A model generated the notes under the pieces. It saw only the letters and a program-made list of their open reading frames with translations, did no database searches and was not told the origin of the DNA. Position numbers and translations under genes: made by a program. Shown here piece by piece: positions 27,221 to 34,845 of a stretch of 64,000 nucleotides of DNA; the first letter of the stretch is position 1, and the number at the start of each line of letters is the position of its first letter. The stretch comes from Gemmata massiliana (GTDB taxonomy: Bacteria > Planctomycetota > Planctomycetia > Gemmatales > Gemmataceae). The stretch spans positions 2,774,843 to 2,838,842 of the forward strand of contig NZ_LR593886.1 in NCBI RefSeq assembly GCF_901538265.1. The letters are read 5' to 3'.

Positions 27221-28528
27221 GTGCTTCACCCGGTCGAACTGATTCTGGCCCTGCTCGCGGTTACGGTTGTACTCGGCTTGGTGGCCCGTCGGCTCGGCGT
27301 CGCGGAACCGATCCTGCTCGTCATCGGGGGGTTGGTTCTCGGTCTCCAGCCCTGGGCGCCGGGCGTGGTGATCGACCCACAAATCGTGTTCCTGTTGTTC
27401 CTGCCGCCGCTCTTGTACTCGGCCGCGTTCCGGACACCGTGGCCGGAGTTCCGCGACCAGATCCGGCCGATTATGTTGCTCGCGATCGGGCTGGTGCTGT
27501 TCACGATGGTCGCGGTCGCGGCCGCGGCCCACTACTTCGTCGGAATGTCGTGGCCGACGGCGTTCGTACTGGGCGCGATCGTCTCGCCGCCGGACGCGGT
27601 CGCCGCGGTCGCCGTGACCCAGCGCTTGCGCGTGCCGCGCCTCATCACCACGATCCTCGAGGGCGAGAGCCTGGTGAACGACGCCTCCGCGCTCGTGGCG
27701 CTCCGGTTCGCGGTCGCGGCCGTGGTGACGGGCGCGTTCTCTTTGGTGGAAGCGGGGACCGAGTTCGCGATCGTCAGCGCCGGTGGGATCGCGCTCGGGA
27801 TCGCGGGAGGGTGGCTCGTGGTGTGGCTCCACGGGTGGCTCGATCGCAAAAAGCTCTCGGACACGAAGATCGTCATCACGATTACGCTCCTCACGCCGTT
27901 TTTGGTGTACCTGACGGCGGAGCACCTGCACCTGTCTGGTGTGCTCGCGGCCGTGAGCGCCGGGTTTTGGGTCGGGAACAGGTGCGAGCGGGTGTTTAGC
28001 GAGGAACTGTATGAAGAGGCCCGGGCCGTTTGGGAGTGGATGGAGTTCCTGCTGAACGGGCTGATCTTCATCCTGGTCGGGTTCGCGCTGCGTCAAATCA
28101 TCGATCAGGCTAGCGGGGGGCGCACACCGGCCGAGGTGCTCGTGGCCGCCGCGGTGGTTTCGGGCGCGGCAATCGTGGCCCGGCTCGTGTGGATTTTCCC
28201 CGGCGCTTACGTGCCGCGCTGGATCGATCACCAAGTGGGTATCCCCACGCCGTACCCGCCGTGGCGGGGCGTGGTCATTGTGGGGTGGACCGGGATGCGC
28301 GGCGTCGTGTCGCTCGCCGCGGCCCTCGCGCTGCCGCTCGCCACGAGTCAGGGGCACCCGTTTCCCGATCGCGACCTGATTCAGGTGCTCACGTTCGCCG
28401 TGATCTTCGCCACGCTGGTGGGGCAGGGGCTTACGCTCCCACTACTGATCCGCGGCTTGGGCGTTTCGGACGAGCCGGGCGCACCGGCCGATGTGCCGGA
28501 ACCGCCCCCGGACGAACCGACTGTTTGA
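27221..28528 (+). CDS. Na+/H+ antiporter, CPA1 family
   Basis: About 435 aa with 12 or so membrane helices. GTG 27221 is preferred because GGAGG lies five bases upstream and the product starts at the first helix (HPVELILALLAVTVVLGL); ATG 27200 is an alternative without a Shine-Dalgarno. Family motifs: LPPLLYSAAFRTPWPEF, VSPPDAVAAVAV, and the ion-binding EGESLVNDASALVAL. In CPA1 exchangers the ND of the last motif is essential. The C-terminal tail is short and Pro-rich, without a regulatory domain. It is divergent from the NHL operon with about 100 bases between them. Confidence 0.92.
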   Translation: MLHPVELILALLAVTVVLGLVARRLGVAEPILLVIGGLVLGLQPWAPGVVIDPQIVFLLFLPPLLYSAAFRTPWPEFRDQIRPIMLLAIGLVLFTMVAVAAAAHYFVGMSWPTAFVLGAIVSPPDAVAAVAVTQRLRVPRLITTILEGESLVNDASALVALRFAVAAVVTGAFSLVEAGTEFAIVSAGGIALGIAGGWLVVWLHGWLDRKKLSDTKIVITITLLTPFLVYLTAEHLHLSGVLAAVSAGFWVGNRCERVFSEELYEEARAVWEWMEFLLNGLIFILVGFALRQIIDQASGGRTPAEVLVAAAVVSGAAIVARLVWIFPGAYVPRWIDHQVGIPTPYPPWRGVVIVGWTGMRGVVSLAAALALPLATSQGHPFPDRDLIQVLTFAVIFATLVGQGLTLPLLIRGLGVSDEPGAPADVPEPPPDEPTV

Positions 28529-28635
28529 GAGCCGCGTCCGCGGTTTTTGGCGCTCGCTGCTAATTAGGTGATTGAGTAGTCTGTTGTGACCGGCGCCGCG
28601 GGCGCTGCACGTTACCACATTAAAGAGGTGTGAAA

Positions 28636-29004
28636 ATGCGGACGCTACTCGGACTCGGGATCGTGCTGGCGGTGGCCTTCGGCACGCACGCGGCGGACGA
28701 GAAGAAGATCGACGCGATGAAGCTCATCGGGAAGTGGGAACCGGTGAAGCCCAAGAAGGGCGAAGAACTGGTGATGGAATTCACCAAGGACGGCAAGTTG
28801 ATCGTCACCGGCAGTATGGGGGAGAAGGCGCTGAAGATCGAAGGCACCTACAAGCTCGAAGGCGACAAGCTCTCGTTCGTGCTGAAATTCATGGGGGACG
28901 AGATCAAGCAGACGGTTACTATCACGAAGCTGACCGACGACGAACTGGAAGGCACGGACCCGGCCAACAAGACCGAGGCCTTTAAGAAAGTGAAGCCGAA
29001 GTAA
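28636..29004 (+). CDS. secreted small protein, TIGR03066-like, copy 1
   Basis: 122 aa; ATG 28636 with GAGG 7 bases upstream. Signal peptide MRTLLGLGIVLAVAFGTHA, then KLIGKWEPVKPKKGEE, FTKDGKLIVTG, IEGTYKLEGDKL and VTITKLTDDELEGTD. This is the Gemmata paralogous family TIGR03066, a lipocalin-like small barrel whose function is unknown. It is the first of three consecutive members, each with its own terminator or gap, so this is a local duplication array rather than one operon. Confidence 0.85.
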   Translation: MRTLLGLGIVLAVAFGTHAADEKKIDAMKLIGKWEPVKPKKGEELVMEFTKDGKLIVTGSMGEKALKIEGTYKLEGDKLSFVLKFMGDEIKQTVTITKLTDDELEGTDPANKTEAFKKVKPK

Positions 29005-29023
29005 CGTACCGTTTTGCCACTCC

Positions 29024-29056
29024 GGAGCCGGCCGTGACATCTTCGCGGCCGGCTCC
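29024..29056 (+). terminator. hairpin after TIGR03066 copy 1
   Basis: GGAGCCGGCCG and CGGCCGGCTCC form an 11-bp perfect stem with an 11-base loop, 20 bases after the stop, followed by GTTATTTGTG. Confidence 0.65.
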
Positions 29057-29171
29057 GTTATTTGTGGTGCCAGCGCCGGTTTGCTCTCGCCGCGTTCGGG
29101 CGGGGCGCGTAGCCTCTCTTCAACGACCGCGTGGCGGTCGCCGGATTCGTGTCACTCAATGGAGCAAGCAC

Positions 29172-29543
29172 ATGCGTGTCCTCGCCGCGTTGGTTGCGGT
29201 TCTCGCGTTCGCCGGGTTCGCCGGTGCCGCGGACGAAAAGATCGACGCCAAGAAGCTGATCGGGAAGTGGGAACCGGCGAAGCCCGAAAAAGACGCCCCG
29301 AAGATGGTGCTGGAAGTTGCCGATAAGGGCAAGTTCACGCTCCACGTGACCATCGAAGGGAAGACCGAGAAGATCGAGGGCACCTACAAGCTCGAAGGCA
29401 ACAAACTGGATATCGAAATGACCTTCAACGGTAAGACCGAGAAGGAAACGGTCACGATCCTCAAGCTCACCGACACGGAAATGGTGAGCAAGGACGGGAA
29501 GGGCAAGGAAGAAACGATGACCCGGGTGAAGGAAAAGAAGTAA
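29172..29543 (+). CDS. secreted small protein, TIGR03066-like, copy 2
   Basis: 123 aa from ATG 29172. Signal peptide MRVLAALVAVLAFAGFAGA, then KKLIGKWEPAKPEKDAPKM, IEGTYKLEGNKLDIEM and VTILKLTDTEM. It is close to copy 1 across its length, especially the LIGKWEP and IEGTYKLEG segments. It ends in a Lys/Glu-rich tail. Function unknown; the fold is presumably a small secreted beta barrel. Confidence 0.85.
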   Translation: MRVLAALVAVLAFAGFAGAADEKIDAKKLIGKWEPAKPEKDAPKMVLEVADKGKFTLHVTIEGKTEKIEGTYKLEGNKLDIEMTFNGKTEKETVTILKLTDTEMVSKDGKGKEETMTRVKEKK

Positions 29544-29563
29544 CCGGTTCGTGAACGCACGCC

Positions 29564-29593
29564 GACGGCCGCGGGTACCAACCCGCGGCCGTC
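29564..29593 (+). terminator. hairpin after TIGR03066 copy 2
   Basis: GACGGCCGCGGGT-ACCA-ACCCGCGGCCGTC is a 13-bp perfect stem with a four-base loop, 20 bases after the stop, followed by TCGCTTTACG. Confidence 0.75.
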
Positions 29594-29652
29594 TCGCTTT
29601 ACGCACTTTCGTACCGGTGGTATCCTGGGACCACCCGTGAGGAGGTGCGTCG

Positions 29653-30066
29653 ATGCGCGGTACCGTCGTCGGTCTGGTCGCGTTGTGGGTCGGTGGCTCC
29701 GTGTGGGCCGCGCCCGTTCCGAAGGATCGCACGGAAGCCGAGAAGGTGGTCGGCACCTGGAAGATGGTGCTTGACTCGCGCGGGAACACGGACACCGACG
29801 TGGAGGTCGAGTTCACGCAGGGCGGGAAGATGACCATCCGCCAGCGGATCGATAAGGACACGTTGTCCGTGTACGAGGGCAGCTACCGCGTCGTCGGGAA
29901 CGAACTACCCTACGAAGTGAAGCAAGACTCACTCGTCAAGAAAGAGACGCTCACCATCAAGAAGATCACCGCCGACGAACTGGTCTTCGTCGACCCGGAC
30001 GGGTTGAAGGAAGAGTTCGTCTGCGTGAAGAAGAAAGTCGAACCGAAGAAGGACGACAAGAAGTAG
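29653..30066 (+). CDS. secreted small protein, TIGR03066-like, diverged copy 3
   Basis: 137 aa from ATG 29653, with GGAGG upstream. Signal peptide MRGTVVGLVALWVGGSVWA, then the Gemmata-typical mature start APVPKDRTEAEKVVGTWKMV, with VEVEFTQGGKMTI, YEGSYRVVGNELPYEV and TLTIKKITADELVFVD. The segment order is that of the two preceding genes, but identity is lower. The C-terminal Lys-rich tail (KKKVEPKKDDKK) is longer. Function unknown. Confidence 0.8.
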   Translation: MRGTVVGLVALWVGGSVWAAPVPKDRTEAEKVVGTWKMVLDSRGNTDTDVEVEFTQGGKMTIRQRIDKDTLSVYEGSYRVVGNELPYEVKQDSLVKKETLTIKKITADELVFVDPDGLKEEFVCVKKKVEPKKDDKK

Positions 30067-30086
30067 CCGCGTCGGTGGCTCGTACC

Positions 30087-31118
30087 TCACCGGGCCAGCC
30101 GGCGGATCGCGTCGGCCGCGGTCACACATTGGGCGCGCGTCACATCCAGGTGCGTCACGGCTCGAATCACGCGCGTTCCGAGTGGGGCCACGAGCACCCC
30201 GCTCACTTTCAGGCGCTCGGCGACGTCTTTAGCGGTGCCGTGCTGTGCGTCCACCTCGAACCAAACCAGATTCGTTTCCACTTCGTGGGGCTTGAGCGTG
30301 AAGCCCGGTACTTCCGCCACTGCGTCCGCGATGATCCGCGCGTTTGCGTGATCCTCCGCGAGCCGATCGATGTTGTGGTCCAGTGCGTAGTCGCACGCCG
30401 CGGCGAGGAACCCGATCTGGCGCATCGCGCCGCCGAACAGCTTGCGGATGCGCCGGCTGTGTGCGATCAGATCACGCGGGCCGAGTAACATCGAGCCGAC
30501 CGGCGTGCCCAATCCCTTGCTGAAGCACACGTTTATGGTGTCGAACATCCCGCCCCACACCTTCGCGGGCACGCCGGTCTTCACGATCGCGTTCCAGATT
30601 CGCGCGCCGTCGAGGTGCGTCGCGAGTTTGTGCTGTCGCGCCCAGCGCGAGATGTCGTTGATCGCGCCCGGCGCCGTGACCGTGCCGCCCCCGCGGTTGT
30701 GTGTCACTTCCAGGCACACGAGCCGAGTTCGCACCGAGTGCATGTCGTCTGGCCGGACTTTGTCCGTGAAGTCGCTGGCGCCGAGCCGCCCGTCTCCCGT
30801 GGCGCTATCGATTGTGCGGAGCGTGACACCGCTCAGCGCCGCAGCGCCGCCGGCCTCCCACAAACAGATGTGACTGTTGGTTTCGAGAAGGATCTCGTCC
30901 TGCGGGCGGCAGTGAACCCGCACCGCGATCTGGTTGGCCATCGTGCCACTGGGCACGAACAACCCGGCCTCGCACCCGAACATCGCGGCGGTGCGCTGTT
31001 CGAGTGCGTTTACAGTGGGGTCTTCGCCGAACACGTCGTCGCCGACTGGCGCGGCCATCATCGCGGCCATCATGCCGGGCGTCGGTTTCGTGACGGTGTC
31101 GCTGCGGAGGTCGATCAT
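30087..31118 (-). CDS. ltaE: low-specificity L-threonine aldolase
   Basis: PLP enzyme cleaving L-threonine or allo-threonine to glycine and acetaldehyde; 343 aa, the normal length. It begins IDLRSDTVTKPTPGM, the characteristic N-terminus. GDDVFGEDPTVNALE, FVPSGTMANQIA and HLDGARIWNA are family motifs, and the PLP lysine lies in CFSKGLGTPVGS. It is convergent with the TIGR03066 array and followed, in its own direction, by no partner; the secreted protein gene upstream at 31145 lies on the same strand but ends before it. Confidence 0.95.
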   Translation of the reverse strand: MIDLRSDTVTKPTPGMMAAMMAAPVGDDVFGEDPTVNALEQRTAAMFGCEAGLFVPSGTMANQIAVRVHCRPQDEILLETNSHICLWEAGGAAALSGVTLRTIDSATGDGRLGASDFTDKVRPDDMHSVRTRLVCLEVTHNRGGGTVTAPGAINDISRWARQHKLATHLDGARIWNAIVKTGVPAKVWGGMFDTINVCFSKGLGTPVGSMLLGPRDLIAHSRRIRKLFGGAMRQIGFLAAACDYALDHNIDRLAEDHANARIIADAVAEVPGFTLKPHEVETNLVWFEVDAQHGTAKDVAERLKVSGVLVAPLGTRVIRAVTHLDVTRAQCVTAADAIRRLAR

Positions 31119-31144
31119 GGAGGCGCTCGGGCTCGGGGAGCCGC

Positions 31145-31756
31145 TTACGGCTCTTTCTTCGGTTCCTCGGCCTGCCGGTTCTCGATGAACCAGCGCTCGC
31201 CGATCTTCTTGAAATACAGCGAGCGGCCCTTGACGTCCGCGTGGGACACGGACGCGGTGCCGTCGGCTTCCGCGAACATGCCGTCCCGCAGGAGCTTTCG
31301 CATGTCTCTCAGGGCTTGCGGGTCTTCCTTCAGCTTCTCTTCAATGTCTTTGGTGAGTTGCTTGAACCCCAGGAGACGCGCCTTCGCTTCGACCGTCGCG
31401 CGGAACTCCTTCGGGTCGAGCGGGAGGCGATCGATCGGCGCGACTTTTGTCGGGTTGGCCCGCTGGAAGTCACGCAACTGCGTGAGTTCGCGCTCCGTGG
31501 CGGCCTCGAACCCGGTCGCGCGATCGGTGACCATTTGGTCCGTGAACTTGGGGTCGAGGACTTGCGCAATGAAGTACGAGTAATCGCCCGCGTCGATGCG
31601 ATCCAGGGCCGTTCGGAGCGCGTTCTTGGGCGTGCTCTGCACGTGCAACTGTGGGCGGGCGGTAATCCCGTACCGCGGATCGGGGTCTTTGGCGGGTTGC
31701 GCGTGAACGAGCGCGCTGGTACAGAACAGGACGACACCCGCGAGCGCAGTTCGCAT
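31145..31756 (-). CDS. secreted hypothetical protein, 203 aa
   Basis: ATG 31756 is chosen because GGAGG lies six bases upstream and the product then has a signal peptide (MRTALAGVVLFCTSALVHA). The mature part is helical: TPKNALRTALDRIDAGDYSYFIAQVLDPKF, then long helices (FRATVEAKARLLGFKQL, IEEKLKEDPQALRDMRKLL), and a final strand pair GRSLYFKKIGERWFIENR. This resembles planctomycete proteins of unknown function with a SnoaL/NTF2-like arrangement (weak). The longer upstream frame is antisense to aroC and spurious. Confidence 0.75.
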   Translation of the reverse strand: MRTALAGVVLFCTSALVHAQPAKDPDPRYGITARPQLHVQSTPKNALRTALDRIDAGDYSYFIAQVLDPKFTDQMVTDRATGFEAATERELTQLRDFQRANPTKVAPIDRLPLDPKEFRATVEAKARLLGFKQLTKDIEEKLKEDPQALRDMRKLLRDGMFAEADGTASVSHADVKGRSLYFKKIGERWFIENRQAEEPKKEP

Positions 31757-31848
31757 CGGCAACCTCCGTAAACGAATCGTTTCCACGATACCCGCGCCGG
31801 CCGTAGCGCTCCACCCCAAGCGTTGTAGCATAAGGAGGGACAGAAGGC

Positions 31849-31955
31849 GCCGCGGATGAACGCGGATAAACGCAGATAAGATAAGGATTTGTACCCGTCC
31901 GTTAGCGCCAGCGAGTGGTGTGGCTGATCCGCGTTTATCCGCGTTCATCCGCGGC
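31849..31955. repeat. inverted repeat of the CCGCGGATGAACGCGGATAA type
   Basis: 31849-31877 and 31926-31955 are reverse-complementary over about 30 bases with one mismatch, around a 48-base spacer. The arms are themselves internally repetitive (GCGGATGAAC, GCGGATAAAC). The element occupies the gap between the divergent genes at 31756 and 31994, so it could influence aroC expression. It is another non-coding palindrome class distinct from those at 1.6, 7.2, 10.0 and 17.1 kb. Confidence 0.7.
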
Positions 31956-31993
31956 GGTTCTTCGCTCTCCCCCCACGCAATACAATCAGAAGT

Positions 31994-33151
31994 ATGGCAG
32001 GCAACACATTCGGTAAGCTGTTTCGCGTCACCACGTCGGGCGTCAGTCACGGCCCCGGGTACCTGTGTATCATCGACGGCTGCCCGGCCGGGTTGGAGCT
32101 GTCGGTCGAAGACCTCCTCCCCGACCTGCGCCGGCGCCGGCCGGGGCAGAGCAAGTTGACCACCCAGCGCGACGAGTCCGACACCCCGGAAATCTGGTCC
32201 GGCGTGTTTGAAGGCAAAACAGACGGCACGCCGATCGGCATCCTGTTTCGCAACTCGGACCAGCGCAGCGGCGACTACGGCGACATCAAGGACAAGTATC
32301 GGCCGGGGCACGCGGACTTCACGTTCGACGCGAAGTACGGGTTCCGAGACTACCGCGGCGGCGGGCGGTCGAGTGCGCGTGAAACGGTGAGCCGCGTCGC
32401 GGCCGGTGCGGTGGCCAAGAAGATCCTCGCGCTCGCGGGCATTCGGGTGCTCGGGTACGTGAAGCAGGTCGGCGACGTGATCGCGGACGTTCCCGATCCC
32501 ACCGCGGTGACGCTGGAACAAGTCGAAGCGACGCCCGCGCGGTGCCCGGTGCCCGACACCGCGGCGAAAATGATCGCGCTGATCGATTCCGTTCGCATGG
32601 ACCGCGATTCCATCGGCGGCGTGTGCGAACTCGTCGCAACCGGGGTTCCGCCGGGGTTGGGGGAGCCGGTCTTCGACAAGCTGAAGGCGGATCTGGGCAA
32701 GGCGCTGCTCTCGCTGCCCGCGGTGCTCGGTTTCGAGTACGGCGCCGGCTTCGCGGTCGCGAACATGCGTGGGAGCGCGAACAACGACGTGTTCGTTCCC
32801 CCGGAACCCCACGAATCACCAGTCGCCCCGGACGCGGCCGATTGCAACACCGCGGTGTGGGAACCGCACCACGAGGCGCCCGTGCGGACCGAGTCGAACC
32901 GCCACGGCGGGATGCTCGGCGGGATCTCCAGCGGGATGCCGATCGTGTGCCGCGTCGCGGTGAAGCCGACGAGCAGCATTCCGCGCTCGCAGCGCACCGT
33001 TACGCGGGCCGGGGAGCCGACCGAAATTCTCGTGAAGGGCCGTCACGATCCCTGTTTGCTCCCGCGCTTCGTGCCGATGGGCGAAGCCATGATCGCGCTC
33101 GTGTTGGTGGACCACCTCTTGCGGAGCCGCGCGAGCCGACTTCCCGGTTAG
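31994..33151 (+). CDS. aroC: chorismate synthase
   Basis: Converts EPSP to chorismate using reduced FMN; last step of the shikimate pathway. 385 aa starting [16 protein letters not shown] with the expected [15 protein letters not shown] segment. Family signatures present: [40 protein letters not shown], and [12 protein letters not shown] near the C-terminus, with [17 protein letters not shown]. The gene is monocistronic behind a palindromic repeat. The 20-30 residue insertion around 266-290 ([16 protein letters not shown]) is variable in the family. Confidence 0.97.
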   Translation: MAGNTFGKLFRVTTSGVSHGPGYLCIIDGCPAGLELSVEDLLPDLRRRRPGQSKLTTQRDESDTPEIWSGVFEGKTDGTPIGILFRNSDQRSGDYGDIKDKYRPGHADFTFDAKYGFRDYRGGGRSSARETVSRVAAGAVAKKILALAGIRVLGYVKQVGDVIADVPDPTAVTLEQVEATPARCPVPDTAAKMIALIDSVRMDRDSIGGVCELVATGVPPGLGEPVFDKLKADLGKALLSLPAVLGFEYGAGFAVANMRGSANNDVFVPPEPHESPVAPDAADCNTAVWEPHHEAPVRTESNRHGGMLGGISSGMPIVCRVAVKPTSSIPRSQRTVTRAGEPTEILVKGRHDPCLLPRFVPMGEAMIALVLVDHLLRSRASRLPG

Positions 33152-33251
33152 TACACGCGACGGCACATCGGTTGCATGATTGTCGTTCGTTTCCCGCAAG
33201 CCATGAGCGGGAAGGCGCGACAATCTCCCTCATCGCCCGAGGAGCAACCCG

Positions 33252-33749
33252 ATGCAAACGATTAGCTCGACACTTTTTCTGGCCGCCAGCTTCGTTCTCG
33301 CGGGGACCGCCGAACCGCCCGCTGCGGAGAAGCCGCCATTAACACCCGAGAAACAAACTGCCGCCTCTTTGGAAGGCGGTTACGTAATCGCTTCCGGTGA
33401 AAGGGACGGGAAACCGATTCCGGAAGCCGAGATCGCAGGGGCCATCGTCAAGTTCACCGGCGATTCCATTCTCGGCACCGACAAGGACAAGAAGGAATTC
33501 TTCTCCGCGACCTACACGCTCGATACGTCGAAGACCCCGTGGGTCATCACGATGAAGGGCAAAGAGCCCAAAGAAATGACCGCGACGGGGCTTATCAAAA
33601 AAGAGGGCGACACGGTTACACTGATTTACGCGCTGCCCGGCGGTGAAGCGCCGAAGGAATTCATGACGCGGGAGAAGCAGCACCTCTTCGTGCTGAAGAG
33701 CAACAGCAAGGGCGTCAAAGACCCGAACAAGTTCACGAAAGAGCCGTAG
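33252..33749 (+). CDS. secreted TIGR03067-like protein, copy 1
   Basis: 165 aa; ATG 33252 preceded by GGAG. Signal peptide about residues 1-19, then the planctomycete TIGR03067 pattern: LEGGYVIASGERDGKPIPEAEI, FTGDSILGTDKDKKEF, YTLDTSKTPWVI and LIYALPGGEAPKEF. Such proteins are small secreted barrels of unknown function expanded in Gemmata-type genomes. It precedes a second copy by 180 bases. Confidence 0.82.
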   Translation: MQTISSTLFLAASFVLAGTAEPPAAEKPPLTPEKQTAASLEGGYVIASGERDGKPIPEAEIAGAIVKFTGDSILGTDKDKKEFFSATYTLDTSKTPWVITMKGKEPKEMTATGLIKKEGDTVTLIYALPGGEAPKEFMTREKQHLFVLKSNSKGVKDPNKFTKEP

Positions 33750-33929
33750 GCCTCGAACCGCGGTCCGGGAATCTTCTCCGGGCTATTGCCATTTGATGCG
33801 CGGGGCGCCTACACTGGCATCGCCGTTAACCGAACGGCCATTTCAACCGGCTCATCGCCCCGATCGCGTTCGACGCTGCCTCGCCCCGACACTTCGCCCG
33901 GAACCCCCTCGCCCGACACGGAGGATTTC

Positions 33930-34367
33930 ATGTCGATGTTCGTGCGCGCCGCACTGGTTGCGGTTCTGTGTCTGAACGTTCACGCGATGGCTATTTCGGC
34001 GGACAATGAGAAGCCAAAATTAGAAGGGCAACACCAGATCGTCGGCGGAGAGCGGAACGGTCAACCGGTCGCCGAGGCCGATTTCAAGGGCGCGACGTTC
34101 CGGTTCGCGGGCAACAAACTCACCGGCGCGAACAAGGACGGCACCGAGTTCCTGGTCGCCGAGTTTACACTCGATTCGACCAAGAGCCCGTGCGCGATCG
34201 TCATCAAGCCGACCGCCGGCAGCGACAAGGACAAGGAACTGTTCGGCCTGATCGAGCGGAAGGACAACACGATCCGCATCATCTACACGGGACCGGGCGG
34301 CGAAAAACCGACCGAGTTCAAGACGAAGACCAACCAGGCGATGTACACGCTGCGGTGTGAGAAATAG
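33930..34367 (+). CDS. secreted TIGR03067-like protein, copy 2
   Basis: 145 aa; the start at ATG 33930 is fixed by GGAGG five bases upstream. Signal peptide MSMFVRAALVAVLCLNVHAMA, then LEGQHQIVGGERNGQPVAEADF, FRFAGNKLTGANKDGTEF, FTLDSTKSPCAIVI and IIYTGPGGEKPTEF. It aligns with copy 1 throughout, giving a tandem duplication with individual promoters. Function unknown. Confidence 0.82.
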   Translation: MSMFVRAALVAVLCLNVHAMAISADNEKPKLEGQHQIVGGERNGQPVAEADFKGATFRFAGNKLTGANKDGTEFLVAEFTLDSTKSPCAIVIKPTAGSDKDKELFGLIERKDNTIRIIYTGPGGEKPTEFKTKTNQAMYTLRCEK

Positions 34368-34428
34368 GGCGTTTCATTGGGACGATGTGATGTGGGCCGC
34401 GGCTTTTGTGCCGCGGCCCATGTCGTTT

Positions 34429-34782
34429 TTAGCGCTCCCAGGGCCGGCGCGGGGCCGACTGAGCGTGCATGTCGCTGAGGATTGAGTTCATCACGTCGTT
34501 GGTCACGTCGCGCCCACCGCTCAGGTTGATGAAGAGCGATTCGATGGTAAAGATGATCCCGAACGGGATCCCCCACCAGCCGAGCAGCATACTGGTGAGC
34601 GTTGGGCCGATCGATTTACCGAACGTCCCGTGACCGGCCCGGATGAAGTGGATGTCGGTGGGGTTTTTGAAGCTGACGACGAGGAGCGAGATCGCGTACT
34701 GAAAGATGACGAACTTACCGCCGTTGTTCACTTCTTCGGCGAGTTCGCCGACCGTCATACCGTCGATACCAACAATCTTCAC
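34429..34782 (-). CDS. hypothetical membrane protein, 117 aa
   Basis: Starts MKIVGIDGMTVGELAEEVNNG at ATG 34782. Two hydrophobic segments, FVIFQYAISLLVVSF and LLGWWGIPFGIIFTIESLFINL, separated by the polar NPTDIHFIRAGHGTFGKSIG. The block YAISLLVVSFKNPTDIHFIRAG is well preserved in composition and looks like a conserved family that I know only as hypothetical. It lies 63 bases downstream of the glycyl-tRNA synthetase gene on the same strand, so it may be co-transcribed. Confidence 0.7.
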   Translation of the reverse strand: MKIVGIDGMTVGELAEEVNNGGKFVIFQYAISLLVVSFKNPTDIHFIRAGHGTFGKSIGPTLTSMLLGWWGIPFGIIFTIESLFINLSGGRDVTNDVMNSILSDMHAQSAPRRPWER

Positions 34783-34845
34783 GCGGCGACTCCGGGTAAT
34801 GACCCCGCCGCGCGGAACCGATTCCGCGCGGCGGAGCGGACGAGC

